A stretch of 64,000 nucleotides of DNA from Cacajao melanocephalus (GCA_963573385.1 CAUYLG010033239.1:17819-81818), one strand, 5' to 3'; counted from the first letter of the stretch, positions 12,111 through 26,492 are shown. Notes: generated by a model not told the origin, from the letters alone. Program-made: numbers and translations.

Positions 12111-12744
12111 TTGAACATTTGGAGGGCTGCCACATGAGTAAAGAATTAGATTTATTCTTTCTGTCTCCAGAGAACAGTATTAAATCAATAGATAGAAATT
12201 ACTGTATGTAGATTTCAGCTCAACAACAGGAAGAAATGTTCTAATAATCAGAACTGTCCATCAGTGGAAGGGCTGCTTTGTGAGGTGGTGGGTGTCCAAG
12301 TTGGAAGCACTCAATACAAGGATGTTGTGGAAGGAATTCCTATTTTGAGTGAGAGGATGGATTGAATAACTTCTAAGGTTTTCTTTTAACCCTAGGATTC
12401 AACAATCTGTTGGTCAAGAGAAGCTGGGAGAGGGCGTATTGTGGCAGAGAGTAGCATGAACGGAGATATGGAGCAGAAATAAATGTGGCATGTGTGATGA
12501 CCATGAGGAAACTTTAGGAAGAAATGAACGATATGTGTTGGATCGAGTATTAGTTGAGCACCTGTGTGCCAGACACATGTGATTTCATTTAAGCTTTGCA
12601 GGTGATTTCCAGCCTTATGCTCTGGTGGAGGGAGATTGTCCCTGGAAGCCCAAGACATGGTTAGAGGACCTCCTGTATTGGGAGGATGCAGAGGGTCTTG
12701 GGGACTGAAGAGGATCAAGAATACAAGTCAGATTGGACTTTAGG

Positions 12745-13460
<716 letters not shown>

Positions 13461-13984
13461 AGAAATAATATAATAGATCTCATATATAAAGCACTTATCA
13501 AAGTGCTCAGAACATAGTGGGTGTTCAGTTAACATTAGTCCCTTTCTCTCTTGCCCACGTGTCTGCCTGCCACATTGGCTGGGCTGTAGGAGACCAGAGC
13601 AGTGGTGCTCACTCTCATATCTGTTCTCTGGCATAATCCCCTGCCCATACGAAGAGCTCAATGAATGTCTGTTGTGTACAAGTGAATTGATTTCTCTTGA
13701 TGACATGGTCTTCTTCCTCAAGTAGCTAGTGAGTCATTCCTCTTTATTTCTCCTCATTCCCTTCTCCTCTGTGGTTCTATTTCTGACTCTCATCAGTAGG
13801 AGGAGAATCAATGTTTGTCAATGTGATTTTTAAAAATAAAAGGGAGAGATTCAGGAGTGATTCTCTGGGCTGCTTTCCATAGAGCACAGGATAATGAGAG
13901 CTGGATTGTTGTATTTCTAACCTTGCTTTTCTTTAAGTGAAATAAAAATGTCAACAATAATCAACAGTAATAGCAGCACTTACT

Positions 13985-14375
13985 ATGAGCTTTATTGAAC
14001 ACCTACCATGTGCCCAGTGCTCTCTCTGCTAGGCTCTACCCCTACATTATCTGTCATTCTCACACAATCACTCCAAAGTATAATATTATTATCACCACCT
14101 TACAGTTGAGGAAGCTAAGGCTCATTTATTTTTAAAAATTAATTAAAAATTTAATAATAATGATAAATACTTCTATATTTGGATACCTATTATGAGACAG
14201 ACACTTAAAAAACTTTTAATTATGAAAACCCTACCAAGTAGGCATTTTTATTTCTATTCCAGATGTGAGGAAACTGAGCCTCAGAGAGATAAAATAACCA
14301 ACCAGTCCAAACTCACATTGCTGATGAATGGCAGAGTTGGGAGTTAGGCCAAGGCCTGCTCAACTCTGAAGCCCA
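13985..14375 (-). repeat. two tandem antisense MIRs
   Basis: 13985-14135 has CTACCATGTGCCCAGTGCTC. 14160-14375 has TGTGAGGAAACTGAGCCTCA. A third (14570 on) is split by Tigger1. Confidence 0.8.
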
Positions 14376-14569
14376 CCCCTTCTCTTTCTACCATGAGACC
14401 CTGTTGACACTCTGGCTGGAGGCAGCCCTGGGCAGGTTTCAATGGAATGGTAAATGACACATATAGCATGAGAACCATCCACTCTAGCAGGGCAGACCCT
14501 GGGAAGCTGGCTGTGCTCCTGGAACTGTCTTTGGAAATGCAAAAACTGTCTTTTGGAAATGCAGTAACT

Positions 14570-14661
14570 GATATCTATATGGTATTTAGTACACACCAGG
14601 AACTGCTCTAAGCATTTTGCATATAATAACATTATTAATCCTCACAAAACTCTGAGGTAGG
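14570..14661 (-). repeat. MIR, left half (split by Tigger1)
   Basis: Antisense MIR sequence (CTCACAAAACTCTGAGGTAGG) stops at the TA where Tigger1 begins. The rest of the MIR resumes after Tigger1 at 17789. Confidence 0.8.
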
Positions 14662-14862
14662 TACAAGCATACATTGGATATATTGCAAGTTCAGTTCCAG
14701 ATCACCACAATAAAGTAAATATTGCAATAAAGGGAGTACTATGACTCTTTTGATTTCCCAGTGCATATAAAAGTCATGTTTATACTATAGTAGTCTATTG
14801 ATTGTGCAGTAACATTATGTCTAAAACAATTTACATACATTAATTAAAAAATACTTTAGGCC

Positions 14863-15170
<308 letters not shown>

Positions 15171-15176
15171 ACTTTA

Positions 15177-15320
15177 GGCTAGATGTGGTGGCTCACACCT
15201 ATAATCCTAACACTTTGGGAGGCTGAGGTGGGAGGATCACTGGAGCCCAGGAGGTTGAGCTATGATCCCACCACTGCACTCCAACCTGGACAACAGAGTG
15301 AGACCCTGTTTCATACAAAC
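15177..15320 (+). repeat. short monomer-like Alu
   Basis: Only about 145 bases: the left-arm start joined directly to right-arm sequence. AAATACTTTA before the younger Alu (14849-14858) and AAATACTTTA after the tail (about 15322) mark its own insertion into Tigger1. Confidence 0.85.
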
Positions 15321-17073
15321 AAAATACTTTATTGCTAAAAAATGCTAACAATCATCAGAGCCGTCAGTGAATGTTAATCTTTTTGCTGGTGGATGGTCCT
15401 GCCTTGATGTTCATGGGTGCTAACTGATCAGGGTGGTAGTTGCTGAAGACTAGGGTGGCTGTGGCAACTTCTTAAAATAAGGCAGTAGTGAAGTTTGCTG
15501 CTTCAATTGATTCTTCTTTTCATGAAAGATTTCTCTGTTGTATATGATGCTGTTTGATAGCATTTTACCCATAATAGAACTTCTTTAAAAATTTTAGTCA
15601 ATCCTTTCAAACCCTGCTACTACTTTATCCAGTAAGTTTATATCATATTCTAAATCCTTTGTTGTCATTTCAAGAATGTTCACAGCATCTTCACCAGAGT
15701 AGACTCCATCTTAAGAAAGCATTTTCTTTGCTCATCTGTAAGAAGTAACTGCATCCGTTCAAGTTTTATCGTGAGATTGCAGCAATTCAGTCACATTTTC
15801 GGGTCCCACTTCTAATGCTAGTTCTCTTGCTATTTCCACAAGATGTTAGATTTGCAGCTACTTCATCCACTAAAGTCTTGAACCCAACAAAGTCATCCAT
15901 AATTCCAAAGTTTGGAATGAATTTATTTCAAACTGCTATTAATGTTGATATTTTTATCTCCCATGAATCACAAATATTCTTAATGGTATCTAGAATGGTG
16001 AATTATTTCCAGAAGGTTTTCAGTTTACTTTGCCCAGATCCAAATAAGCCTTGAAAGTCAAAATTACTCCTTGATCCATGAGCTGCTGAATGGATGTTGT
16101 GTTAGCAGGCATGAAGACATTAATCTCCTTGTATATCTCCATCAGAGCTCTTGGGTGACCAGGCACATTGTCAATAAGCAGGAATATTATGAAAGGAATA
16201 TTTTTTCCTAAGAGTAGGTTTCAACAATGGGCTTAAATTATTCAGTAAACCATATTGTAAACAGATGTGCTGTCATCCAGGCTTAGTTGTTCGATTTCTG
16301 GAGCATAGGCAGGGTAGATTTAGCCTAATTTTGAAGGGGCCTAGGATTTTCAGAATGGTCAATTAGCATTGACTTCAAATTAAAGTCACTAGCTGCATCA
16401 ATCCCTAATGAGAGAGTCAGCCTGTTCCTTAAGCTTTGAAGCCAGGCATTGACTTCTCTCCAACTGTGAAAGTCCTGATGGCATATTCTTCCAATGCTAT
16501 TTTGTCTACATTGAAAATCATTTATTTAATGCAGCCACCCTCATCAATGATCTTAGCCAGGTCTTCTGGATAACCTTGCTGCAGCTTCTACATCAGCATT
16601 TGCTGCTTCACCTTGCACTTTTATGTTATGAAAATAGCTTCTTTCCTTAAACCTCATGAACCTACCTCCGCTAGCTTCAGACTTTTCTTCTGCAGCTCCT
16701 TCACCTCTCTCAGCCTTCATAGAACTGAAGAGAGTTAAGGCCTTGCTTTAAATTAGGCTTTAGCTTAAGGAAAGATTGTGGCTGATTTATCTTCTATACA
16801 GAGACCACTAAAACTTTCTACATATTGCCAATAAGGTTGTTTTGCTTTCTTATCACTTATGTGTTTGCTAGCGTAGCACTTTTAATATCCTTCAATAAAT
16901 TTTTCTTTGCATTCACAATTTGGCTAATGTTTGGTGCAAGAGGCCTAGCTTTCAGCCCATCTTGGCTCTCTGCATGCCTTTCTTACTAAGTTTAATTATT
17001 TCTAGCTTTTGATTTAAAGCAAGAGATGTGTAACTTACCCTTTCACTTGAACACTTAGAGGCCACTGTGCTAT

Positions 17074-17367
17074 TATTATTATTTTGAGATGGAGTCTTTC
17101 TCTGTCACCCAGGCTGGAGTGCAGTGGTGTGATCTTGACTCACTGAAGCCCCCGCCTCCTGGGTTCAAGTGATTCTACTGCCTCAGTCTCCTGAGTAGCT
17201 GGGATTACAGGTGTCCACCACCATGCCTGGCTAATTTTTGTATTTTTAGTAAAGACAGCATTTTGCCATGTTGGCCAGGCTGGTCTCAACCTCTTCACCT
17301 CAAGTGGTCTGCCCGCCTCGGCCTCCCAAAGTGCTGTGATTATAGGCATGTGCCACCATGCCCGGCC
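17074..17367 (-). repeat. Alu, antisense, within Tigger1
   Basis: TTATTATTATTTTGAGATGG through CACCATGCCCGGCC. It is full length. Confidence 0.93.
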
Positions 17368-17788
17368 CATTGTAGGGTTATTAAGTGGCCTAATTTTAAT
17401 ACTGTTGTGTCTCAAGGCATAGGGAATCCTGAAGAGAGGGAGAGAGATGGAGGAATGGCTGCTTTGTGGAGCATTCAGAACACACACAACATTAAGTTCA
17501 CTGTTTTAATATGGGTGTGGTTCATGGCACCCCAAAACAATTACAATAGTAACATCAAAGATCACTGATCGCAGATAAACATGACCGATATAATAATAAT
17601 GAAAAGACTTGAAATATTGTAAGAACTACCAAAATGTGACACAGAGACATGAGGTAAGCACATACTGTTGGAAAAATAGCTCTGATAGACTTGCTTGAGA
17701 TAGGGTCACCATAAACATTCAATTTGTGAAAATGCAATATCTGCAAAGCATAATAAGTTGAAGTGCAGTAAAATAAGGTATTGTTTTA

Positions 17789-17990
17789 ATTCCCACTTCA
17801 TAGATGAAGAAACTAAGGCTTCAATAGGTAAGTTGCCCAAAGAGAGGGTTACACAAAAGCACGAATATCAGGAGACATTTTAGAAGCCATTTTAGAGGCT
17901 GCTTACTATCGTCACATAGTGAGTAAGTGGTAGAATAGGGATTCACACCCAGAAGTCTAACTCCGAAGATCATGGTTTTAACTTCAAGAC
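17789..17990 (-). repeat. MIR, right half (split by Tigger1)
   Basis: Continues the MIR broken at 14661 (CATAGATGAAGAAACTAAGG, then GTGAGTAAGTGG). It also carries an internal insertion or divergent stretch around 17845-17905. Confidence 0.75.
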
Positions 17991-17999
17991 TATATGGCC

Positions 18000-18160
18000 T
18001 TTTTGTTTAACAAACAGTGGTTGAATTGCTACTGGGTGCACAGCCCTGTGCTACACACTGGAAGTACAGAGATAAAACTGACTCCAGGTCCAAGCTCATT
18101 TATGAGTATATACCAGAATTTCCAATTAGTTGGGATTCAGTTGGGTGACAAGACTCTTCC
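18000..18160 (-). repeat. L2-like tail
   Basis: TGCTACTGGGTGCACAGCCC and CACTGGAAGTACAGAGATAA follow the antisense L2 order. Confidence 0.45.
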
Positions 18161-18540
18161 GTTGGAGAGCTTGGGTACAGGGCTAGGCTTCAGAGTGTCT
18201 GTGAGACTAGACACTCTCACAGAATAACAGGGCATAGTGTAGGGAGACTGAGGAGAGCTGAGACCTGGTGGCAGTGCAAGAGCTCAGAAATCCTGCCTGG
18301 GCCTCTAGACCAGGAAGAGTAGCTTAATTCCAAATCCTGCAGCACAGGATTTAGGGACTGAACCTACAGATTGATGGGAGGTCTCTTCTTTGGAATTGGC
18401 TCTAAGGAGCTCAGGAAGCAGAGGCAAAGAGGAGTGGATCAAATACTGCTGCAATGTTTCTTAGTCACAAACACACAGAGCTTTGGTGTGGATATGACAG
18501 ATTTCTTTCAATAATGCCTAAGATTTCCAGTGTTAAATGT

Positions 18541-18600
18541 TCATTCACTCATTCATTCATTCACTCACTTATCCATTCATCTATTCATTTATCCTCTCAT
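18541..18600 (+). repeat. imperfect ATTC microsatellite
   Basis: Tandem CATTCATT/CACT units with interruptions. Confidence 0.85.
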
Positions 18601-18929
18601 TAACTCATGAGCTGGAGAAAATGATATCTTCCAGAAATCATAGGGAGAACTGCTATATGTAGTCAGAAGGGATGCTCTGATAAGCTGATTGAGATGGAGA
18701 GTAAGATGCTCAAAGACCTTGCTCAATTAACAGGAGATGGTGATTCATATGCTCTCCAAGAAGGGTGAGTATGTTAGATGCAGGTTTTGTTTTATGGAGT
18801 AAGATAATGCAAGTCTGGGCCAGAGCTGAGTTGCTGAGGACATGGAGAAGCCAAGCCCTGACAGAAACAATTGGTATCTTTGTTTTTCTTCTCTTCACAT
18901 GTAATCTATCACCATTCCCTATAATTTTA

Positions 18930-19330
18930 CCTTTTAAATACTTCAGTGAATCTGTTCTTACTCGATCCCTGTTGCTACCACTCTAGTTCAAATTCTTATC
19001 TAGTCTGACCTGTACTACTGCAAAGATCTTCTAACCAGCCTTCCTTTCTCCGGTCTCTTCTTCCAGTCCATTCTCTACAGTATTGTCAGAGTGATATTTT
19101 TTAAATCTCAGATCTAATTATGTTAATCCCTTGGCTCAAAATCTTTGATCTTAAAAGATAAAGTCCATATCCCATAGCATAGTATTCAGAGCTATTTCTA
19201 GCTTCATCACCTACCTATGTCCCATTTCCCACTATTCCTGAAGTTCTTCGGGAGTACTCACTGTCAAAAACTCTCCCTTCTGCCAAAATACCTTTCCTTT
19301 CCTTTTCTGCTTGGAAAATTCTTTAGAAAA
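18930..19330 (+). repeat. ancient LINE-like relic
   Basis: GTCAGAGTGATATTTTTTAA, AAAAGATAAAGTCCATATCC and TAGCTTCATCACCTACCTAT match a common ancient L2-type phrase. Confidence 0.5.
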
Positions 19331-19399
19331 GTTATTCTGCTCGGATGTGCTTTATATCATAGGAAAAAAAAATAGAAAAGTTGTTCTCCTTATATTGCC

Positions 19400-19775
19400 A
19401 AATAAGCACATCTTCAGGTGATGCTCCTGGGCTCAGTGAAGATTCTACCCATGGGAATCATGCTGTCTGCCACATAGTCCCAGTTATCCTCTTGAGCATA
19501 TTATAGTATTGTACTTTCTTACCCCTTGAAAGTTGGGTGTGGGTATGTGACTTGCTTTGGCCAGTGAAATGGGAAAAGTGGAAGTTTTAACAGCCAATAT
19601 ATGACTCATATACTTTCTTCCCCTCTGGCAACTGCTCTTTCAGTCTTTATCCTTGAATAAAGATGACAAAAAGCAGAACACCCAGCCAATCCTTAATGGA
19701 CATGTAATAATAATAATAAACAAAACCTTGTTGTTTAGGCTACTGAGATTTGGGATTGCTTGTTCCTGAAGAACC
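19400..19775 (+). mobile_element. old MLT1-like LTR remnant
   Basis: GTATGTGACTTGCTTTGGCC, CAGTGAAATGGGAAAAGTGG and a terminal TTGTTGTTTAGGCTACTGAG resemble the end of an ancient MaLR LTR. The assignment is weak. Confidence 0.4.
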
Positions 19776-19865
19776 CAGCCTATCCTAAAGGATATATTAT
19801 CTCCACTTTGACCCAAACCACCATGTTTCTACTTTACCTGAACTTGTGTGACTCATTTCCTATGT

Positions 19866-20194
19866 TTTGTTTTTTGTTTGTTTTCTTTTTTTGCTTTTGT
19901 TTTGTTTTGCTTTGGTTTCTTGAGACAGAGTCTCACTCTTTCACCCAGGCTGGAATGCAGCGGTGCCATCTCAGCTCCCTGCAACCTCTGCCTCTCAGGT
20001 CCAAGCAATTCTCATGCCTTAGCCTCCCAAGTAGCTGGTCCACACCACCACGCCTGGCTAACTTTTGTATTTTTAGTAGAAACAGGATTTTGCCATGTTG
20101 GTCAGGCTGGCCTCAAACTCCTGACCTCAAGTGATCTACCCACCTCAGCCTCCCAGAGTGCTGGGATTACAGGCAGGAGCCACCATGCCCAGCC
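19866..20194 (-). repeat. Alu, antisense, with target-site duplication
   Basis: Long TTTTG-rich tail, then the Alu complement ending ATGCCCAGCC. ACTCATTT flanks both sides (19851 and 20196). Confidence 0.93.
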
Positions 20195-20209
20195 AACTCA
20201 TTTTCTTTA

Positions 20210-20380
20210 TACTACTTTTCAGATGCTGATGACATACTGCCTCACATTGCTAATTATCAATTTGCTGTTATGTCCTAGCTGCCTTCACAACTCTGTTGAG
20301 GCTTCCTGAGGGCAGGGGTGGTGCTTGTTCCATGTTATTATCACACTAAGTATAGTTCATGGCTAAGGCGATATTTTGTT
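20210..20380 (+). repeat. L2-like tail
   Basis: GAGGCTTCCTGAGGGCAGGG with flanking text fits an L2 3' end. Confidence 0.5.
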
Positions 20381-20594
20381 ATGGGTGCAGGAGAGAGACA
20401 GATTAGTTATGAATGAATCTTAGTTTCCTCACCTGTAAGATAGAGTAACAGCATATATTCTCCAGGGTTTTCTAACATTTGTGGATAACAGGTGCAACCT
20501 ATGTAAAAATAATGGCATAATGAAATTATTGTTCTCATTATTTATTTTTATTATAACTATAGATGGTGTTCAGTAGATGGTTGTGAATAAATCA

Positions 20595-21123
<529 letters not shown>

Positions 21124-21124
21124 T

Positions 21125-21299
21125 CCTGGGTTTAAGGCCTAGCTTTTGTCACCAGCTTTGTGACCTTGCCCTTGGGAAAGTCACTTACCCTTTCTGCATA
21201 TTTTGCATTCTCAATATAAAATGTAAATAATAATGACACCTACCTCACTGGAATCTCATAAAATTTAAATGAGATAATATGTGAGGAAATGTTTTATAC
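21125..21299 (+). repeat. MIR
   Basis: CTTGCCCTTGGGAAAGTCAC and TTAAATGAGATAATATGTGA. The U6-like copy follows directly. Confidence 0.78.
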
Positions 21300-21393
21300 C
21301 TGCTTAAGGATCACACATTCTAAAACTGTAATGATACAGAGAAGATGGCTGGTGCCTCACATCAGGACTACGTGGAAAATTTGGAAGCATCCC
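21300..21393 (+). pseudogene. decayed U6 snRNA-like pseudogene
   Basis: The segment ATGATACAGAGAAGAT (21331-21346) matches the U6 snRNA core ACGATACAGAGAAGATT, which contains the ACAGAG box. The flanks follow U6 order: CACATTCTAAAACTG before it (U6 CACATATACTAAAATTGG), and then GTGCCTCACATCAGGACTACGTGG-like sequence, AAATTTGGAAGCATCCC after it (U6 AAATTCGTGAAGCGTTCC). Divergence is high, so this is an old dead copy. It directly follows a MIR relic. Boundaries are approximate and no target-site duplication was found. Confidence 0.7.
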
Positions 21394-21625
21394 AGTGTGC
21401 TCCAATAACCCTTTGATGTTGGTCTTGTCTTTGTTGCTTGTTTACCTAACTGTCTTTCCAACTAGGCTATAAGCTACTTGTGACTAAGAATTGTCTTAAA
21501 GTCATTTTTTGAAAAAATGTTTATTTTTCCTTATTGTAAGAGTAATACATAGGCAAGAGACACTATACAAAAAAAAAAAAAAAAAAGGGTAATGCATTGT
21601 AAAGATAAGAAAAACACATGAAGAA

Positions 21626-21916
21626 GTCTGGGCACAGTGGTTCACACCTGTAATCCTAGCACTGTGGGAGGCCAAGGTGGTGGACTGTTTGAGCTCTGGA
21701 GTTCGAGACCAGCCTGGGCCTGGGCAACATGGCAAAACATTGTCTGTACTAAAAATACAAAAAATAGCCGGGCATGGTGGTGTGCTACTCAGGAGGCCGA
21801 CGTGGGAGGATTGCTTGAGCCCAGGGGGCGGACATTGCAGTGAGCCAAGATTGCTCCACTGCACTCCAGCCTAGACAACAGAGTGAGACCCTGCCTCAAA
21901 AAAAAAAAAAAAAATT
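21626..21916 (+). repeat. Alu with perfect 10-base target-site duplication
   Basis: ACATGAAGAA occurs at 21616-21625 and 21917-21926. The Alu has a small deletion in the right-arm start (GTGGTGTGCTACTCAGGAGG). Confidence 0.94.
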
Positions 21917-22424
21917 ACATGAAGAAAATTTAAATCTCAGTAGTTCTTTTCTCTTATTCAGAAATAATTTCTATTAACCTTTTGATATGTTTCTTCCATT
22001 TTTTTCTGTGCACATATAGTTACAAAACTGATATATTACACATACAAGCATTGTCTCATGTCACTGAATATTCTTACATACATGAACTTACATAAAAATT
22101 CTTATATTTTAATCATTCTCTTATTGTTGAATATATAAGTTGATGATATGTTTTTACTGTCTGGATAAAGTTTTAACAAATGTGTTTTTGTACATACATA
22201 TTTGTCTGAATTTCTATTTTTATAGGGAACATTTTTCTAATTTTGTAGGAAAAATTCCCGGAAGAAATATTTCTGGGTTAAAGAGTATGAACATTTTCAA
22301 TGCTCTTAAGACTTTCAAACTGATTCCCAGAAAGGCTGAACCAAGTTCCACTCCCACAAGCAAGATGTGAAGTTGTATGTTTCACTGAATGCTTATCAAT
22401 AATGGGAATTATTATTTTAAAAAA

Positions 22425-22597
22425 GGGGCTGGGAGCAATGGCACAAACCCTTAGTCCCAGCTACTTGGAGACTGAGGTGAGAGGATTGCTTGAACCCAGA
22501 AATTCAAAATTGCAGTGAACTATGATGGTGCCACTGCACTCAGACTGGGCAACAGAGTAAGGCTTTGTCTTTAAAAAAAAACCAACCAAACAAAAAT
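22425..22597 (+). repeat. short Alu-like monomer
   Basis: About 165 bases, right-arm-like (GGGCTGGGAGCAATGGCACA to GGGCAACAGAGTAAGGC), with an A-rich tail. It is old. Confidence 0.8.
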
Positions 22598-22865
22598 AAG
22601 GTTAAAACTTTTTATGTAGTAAGTACCCACTCAACATTTCTTCTGTGACTTGTTCATGCCTCTTGTCCACTTTTCTATTAGGATTTTAATTATTAATTTC
22701 TATGAGATTTTAAAAATCATTTTATTCTAGTCACCAAGCATAATATAAGACACATAATACATGCTCCTTAAATATGCCTTGGGTTATTAGTTAATTTGTT
22801 TTGGGGACTTTTTGGGAACCAAAGCAGACTTTCTAAGAGATTACTTCTTTCCTTTTCCTGCCCAG

Positions 22866-22984
22866 GACACAGCTGGACAGGAGCGGTACCGGACCATCAC
22901 GACAGCCTATTATCGTGGGGCCATGGGCTTCATTTTGATGTATGACATCACCAATGAGGAGTCTTTCAATGCTGTCCAAGACTG
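22866..22984 (+). CDS. RAB3B: RAB3B coding exon 3 (residues 77-116)
   Basis: This 119-base exon encodes 39 codons plus the first two bases of a Trp codon. It starts with the DTAGQERY switch II / G3 motif (Asp77 to Tyr84, including the catalytic-position Gln81). Next come the Rab family motif YYRGA (91-95) and the [11 protein letters not shown] stretch (100-110). The upstream acceptor is pyrimidine-rich and ends in CAG at 22863-22865. The donor GTATGA begins at 22985. Residue numbers assume the 219-residue RAB3B length, which the three exons fit exactly. Rab3 proteins are GTPases on secretory and synaptic vesicles that recruit effectors such as RIM and rabphilin before exocytosis. The N-terminal 76 residues (P-loop and switch I) are not in the window. 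RAB3A, C and D share the core, so the assignment to RAB3B rests mainly on the C-terminal exon. Confidence 0.96.
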
Positions 22985-22994
22985 GTATGAGACT

Positions 22995-23910
<916 letters not shown>

Positions 23911-24384
23911 TAGTTCAAGTTCATCAAGACTTAATAAGCAATGGAAATCAGTATGGCACCCCAGAGGTGCAACCTCTGAGCAACATATAGCTTTCCTCCT
24001 GGGGAATGATTCCTAGGAGAGGGAGCCTGAGGAGAAGGACATGGGAGAGGAACGGCCAAAACCCAGTGTCCCTGCTTAGATGAGGATGGGGGAAGGTGGG
24101 ACATTTGTGTGCTGGCTGTCCTTCAGAATCGGAGAGTCTGAGCAGGCTAGGCACACAGCAGCAGTGCTGGCCAGTGCTGGGCTTGTCTCCTGCTCCCTTT
24201 TGCCTAATAGTGACCCTTCGAGGACTTCACTTCTCCCAAGGAGCAGTTGTAATTGTGTGAAGCTGCGTTGGCTTCACATACACAACTTGAGCTGAGAATG
24301 ACCTTGTGGGCTGCTTGCTGCACTCCCCTGTTCTGACCAGCAGTTCAGGGTGTCATCAGCATGTCTGTCATTCCTTGGGGGTCT

Positions 24385-24660
24385 GTGTTCTCCTTTTCTG
24401 CCTCTTATCCTCTTCTTCCTCCTTTCTGCCCCTTCCTTTTTAACAACTTTTTCTTCCCTCTGCCTTGAGTCTTTCTCCTCTCTTTCCTCTCTGTTCTCTT
24501 CCCCTTCCCTTTACTCTCTCCATTCATAATTTTCCTCCCTTCATTCCCTCTCCCTGCCCCTCTTCTTCTCTCTCACCACATCTCCCCTGAAGTGTCTCCC
24601 CACTGACCATTCCCTGTTGGCCTTGACCCCCTTCCCTTCCTCCCTCAGTCTCTGTTCATT
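24385..24660 (+). repeat. pyrimidine-rich low-complexity block
   Basis: Nearly all C and T on the + strand with short TTCC/CTCT units, so the complementary strand is purine-rich. No gene is visible. Confidence 0.8.
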
Positions 24661-25139
24661 CTGCCTCAGGAACACAGTGACTTTAACACCTAGTGACGAT
24701 TCCTCCAAGAATAACCTGAGTTTGTTGCTAATCTGGGAGCTGAGAGGAAATGGGGTGGGAGGAGGGAGGACGATGAAAGAAAGAGTAGCATAGGAGACAA
24801 GGAGAGCTGGCCCCAGGTGCCTGCCTTGAGTCTGAAGACTGAGTGTCTGTCTCTCCCAAGCCCTGACCTTTGAGTTTTGTCTGTGGGCAACTTGGTCTCA
24901 GCCTCACCCCTACCTGCCATCCAAGCCCCAGTGTCCAGAATGGGCCCTGGTTTCCTGTGGGCCCACAACAAATGGTTGAGTGAATTACAACCTTTGAGGA
25001 AATGGCTTCTCACCATAAATGAGAAGGTTGGTGGTGAGATCAGCTTTAGGAGCAGGGTCAGTAATAGGTTCAGGTTGCAGTTAGGGTTGAGTTAGATTAT
25101 CAGTGTCAGGGTAGGGTCAGATTCAAGATCTGCGTCAGG

Positions 25140-25900
25140 ACTAACTGTTCACTGGCTCATTCATTTATCAAACATTCACTGACACCTTTTCTGCTCTGTC
25201 ATTCTGTGCTGGGTATTGGCATCCCAAAGATGAATAGGCTGGTTCTTGCCCTCAGGGAGAGAGAGAAATTCAGCAAAGAGAAAGTAATAATTTCTATCTG
25301 ATGGGGTCTTTGGGGAATGTTAGGCCTATCTCCACAAAAAGATGTCTCCGTAATGTAAGAGAGTCCTGTTTTATTTCCTCTTAAAATTTTGTTTTTAATT
25401 ATAGAAGTAATACTTGCTCACTTCAAAAATGTGAAAAGTATGGAAATTTGAAAAGCATTTTTAAAGAGTCTTATAATCATCTTACATGAAGGTAACCACT
25501 GCTGACATTTTGGGTTCTGCAAATAATCATAATCTAAGGCTTCAGGGAAGGTTTATGAATCACAGAGGAGGAGGTGGAGGCTAAGTGGATCTAGGGGAGC
25601 TTGAGAAGGCTCTCCTCCAGTTGTTGGGGGATCAGCACTGGGCCCTGAAGGATGAGTTAGTTGTGGGGAAGGAATTCCCAGTGTAGGCAAAGGCACAAGC
25701 CATGGAAGAGCTTTTGTGGAATGAGTAAAAAGGTTTGGGAGGTGGGCGAATGGGTAATGAGGCTGGAGAGAGAGAGCATGAATGGTCTTGAACTGAGGAA
25801 TCTGGACTTGATCACATAGCTAGCTGGGGGCCAGAGAAGGCTTTTAAGAAAGGATACATTGTGATCAAACACCTGTTTTAGAAAGAGCTCTCTGCCTAGT
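25140..25900 (-). repeat. L2-like relics
   Basis: 25140-25290 (CATTCATTTATCAAACATTC, TTCTTGCCCTCAGGGAGAGA) and 25560-25900 (GGCACAAGCCATGGAAGAGC, GGACTTGATCACATAGCTAG), separated by an L1 fragment. Confidence 0.45.
25375..25520 (+). mobile_element. old L1 3' UTR fragment
   Basis: TTATAGAAGTAATACTTGCT followed by AAGGTAACCACTGCTGACAT is a common L1M 3' UTR phrase. Confidence 0.55.
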
Positions 25901-26119
25901 AAGGAGAGGGATGGCCAGATATGGTAGAGGTGGACTTCAAAGAGAGGGATGAGGTTTGCAGCCAGGGCTTAGGAGTCAGCATCTGCGACAGCCAGCAGGG
26001 GCAAGCACCTCTATGTCCTCAGTTGAATTAATTGGCAGTAACTTGGGTGTTGCTAGTCCTGTGGAAGAGAAACCATTGCTTCACACTTTGCAGTTTTCTT
26101 TTTGTCATAGGAGGGTGTG

Positions 26120-26460
26120 TGTCTTGGTCAGTTTGGGTTGCTATAACAAGAATACTATAGACTTGGTGGCTCAAATGACAGACATTTCTTTCTCACAGTT
26201 CTGGAGCTAGGAAGTCCAAGAACAAGGCACCAGCAGCTACAGTATCTGGAGACAGCTGGCTTCTTGTATCCTCCTATGGCCAAGAGAGAAAGAGGGCTCT
26301 ACCCTCTTTCTCTTCTTAGATGGACACATTTATTAGAACTCTAGCCTCATTGACATAATGACGTCCCAAAGGCTCCACCTCCAGATACCATTACATTGGG
26401 GATTAGGCTCCAACATGTAAATTTGGAGGTGGTGAACCAGACATTCAGTCTATAGGAACA
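26120..26460 (-). mobile_element. MaLR-type LTR (MLT1-like), antisense, adjacent to exon 4
   Basis: It starts with TGTCTTGGTCAGTTTGGGTT and GCTATAACAAGA and ends ATTCAGTCTATAGGAACA. These are the complements of MaLR LTR 3' and 5' ends. It is nearly complete at about 341 bases and ends 32 bases before the exon at 26493. Confidence 0.82.
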
Positions 26461-26468
26461 TGATTAAC
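26461..26468 (+). promoter_or_regulatory. candidate branch point of exon 4 acceptor
   Basis: TGATTAAC fits the loose mammalian branch-point pattern (TTAAC), with the A at 26467, 26 bases before the exon. It is the only good match between the LTR end and the acceptor. Confidence 0.45.
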
Positions 26469-26492
26469 GCATCTCTTTCCATGTCATTTTAG

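Larger units (their letters stand above)
21495..22720 (+). mobile_element. old L1 3' UTR, interrupted by two Alus
   Basis: AGAGTAATACATAGGCAAGA, then after the first Alu TCTGGGTTAAAGAGTATGAA and CCACTCCCACAAGCAAGATG, and after the second CTTGTTCATGCCTCTTGTCC. These are in the order of an L1M 3' UTR. Alus sit at 21626-21916 and 22425-22597. Confidence 0.7.

Noticed and set aside
15815..16054. 79-codon + strand reading frame inside Tigger1
   Set aside because: The transposase is encoded on the opposite strand; this frame is a shadow.
18541..18600. Tandem ATTC units, considered as a CRISPR-like or regulatory array
   Set aside because: A simple microsatellite in a eukaryotic intron, with no spacer-repeat structure.
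19848..20309. 153-codon open reading frame, and similar ones at 35931-36266 and 57705-58157
   Set aside because: These are translated antisense Alu sequence ([23 protein letters not shown] peptide), a well-known artefact.
25020..25130. Repeated GGTTCAG/GTTAGGGT-like words, considered as an interstitial telomere tract
   Set aside because: Only one GTTAGGGTT-like unit is present and the rest is irregular, so it is ordinary low-complexity sequence.
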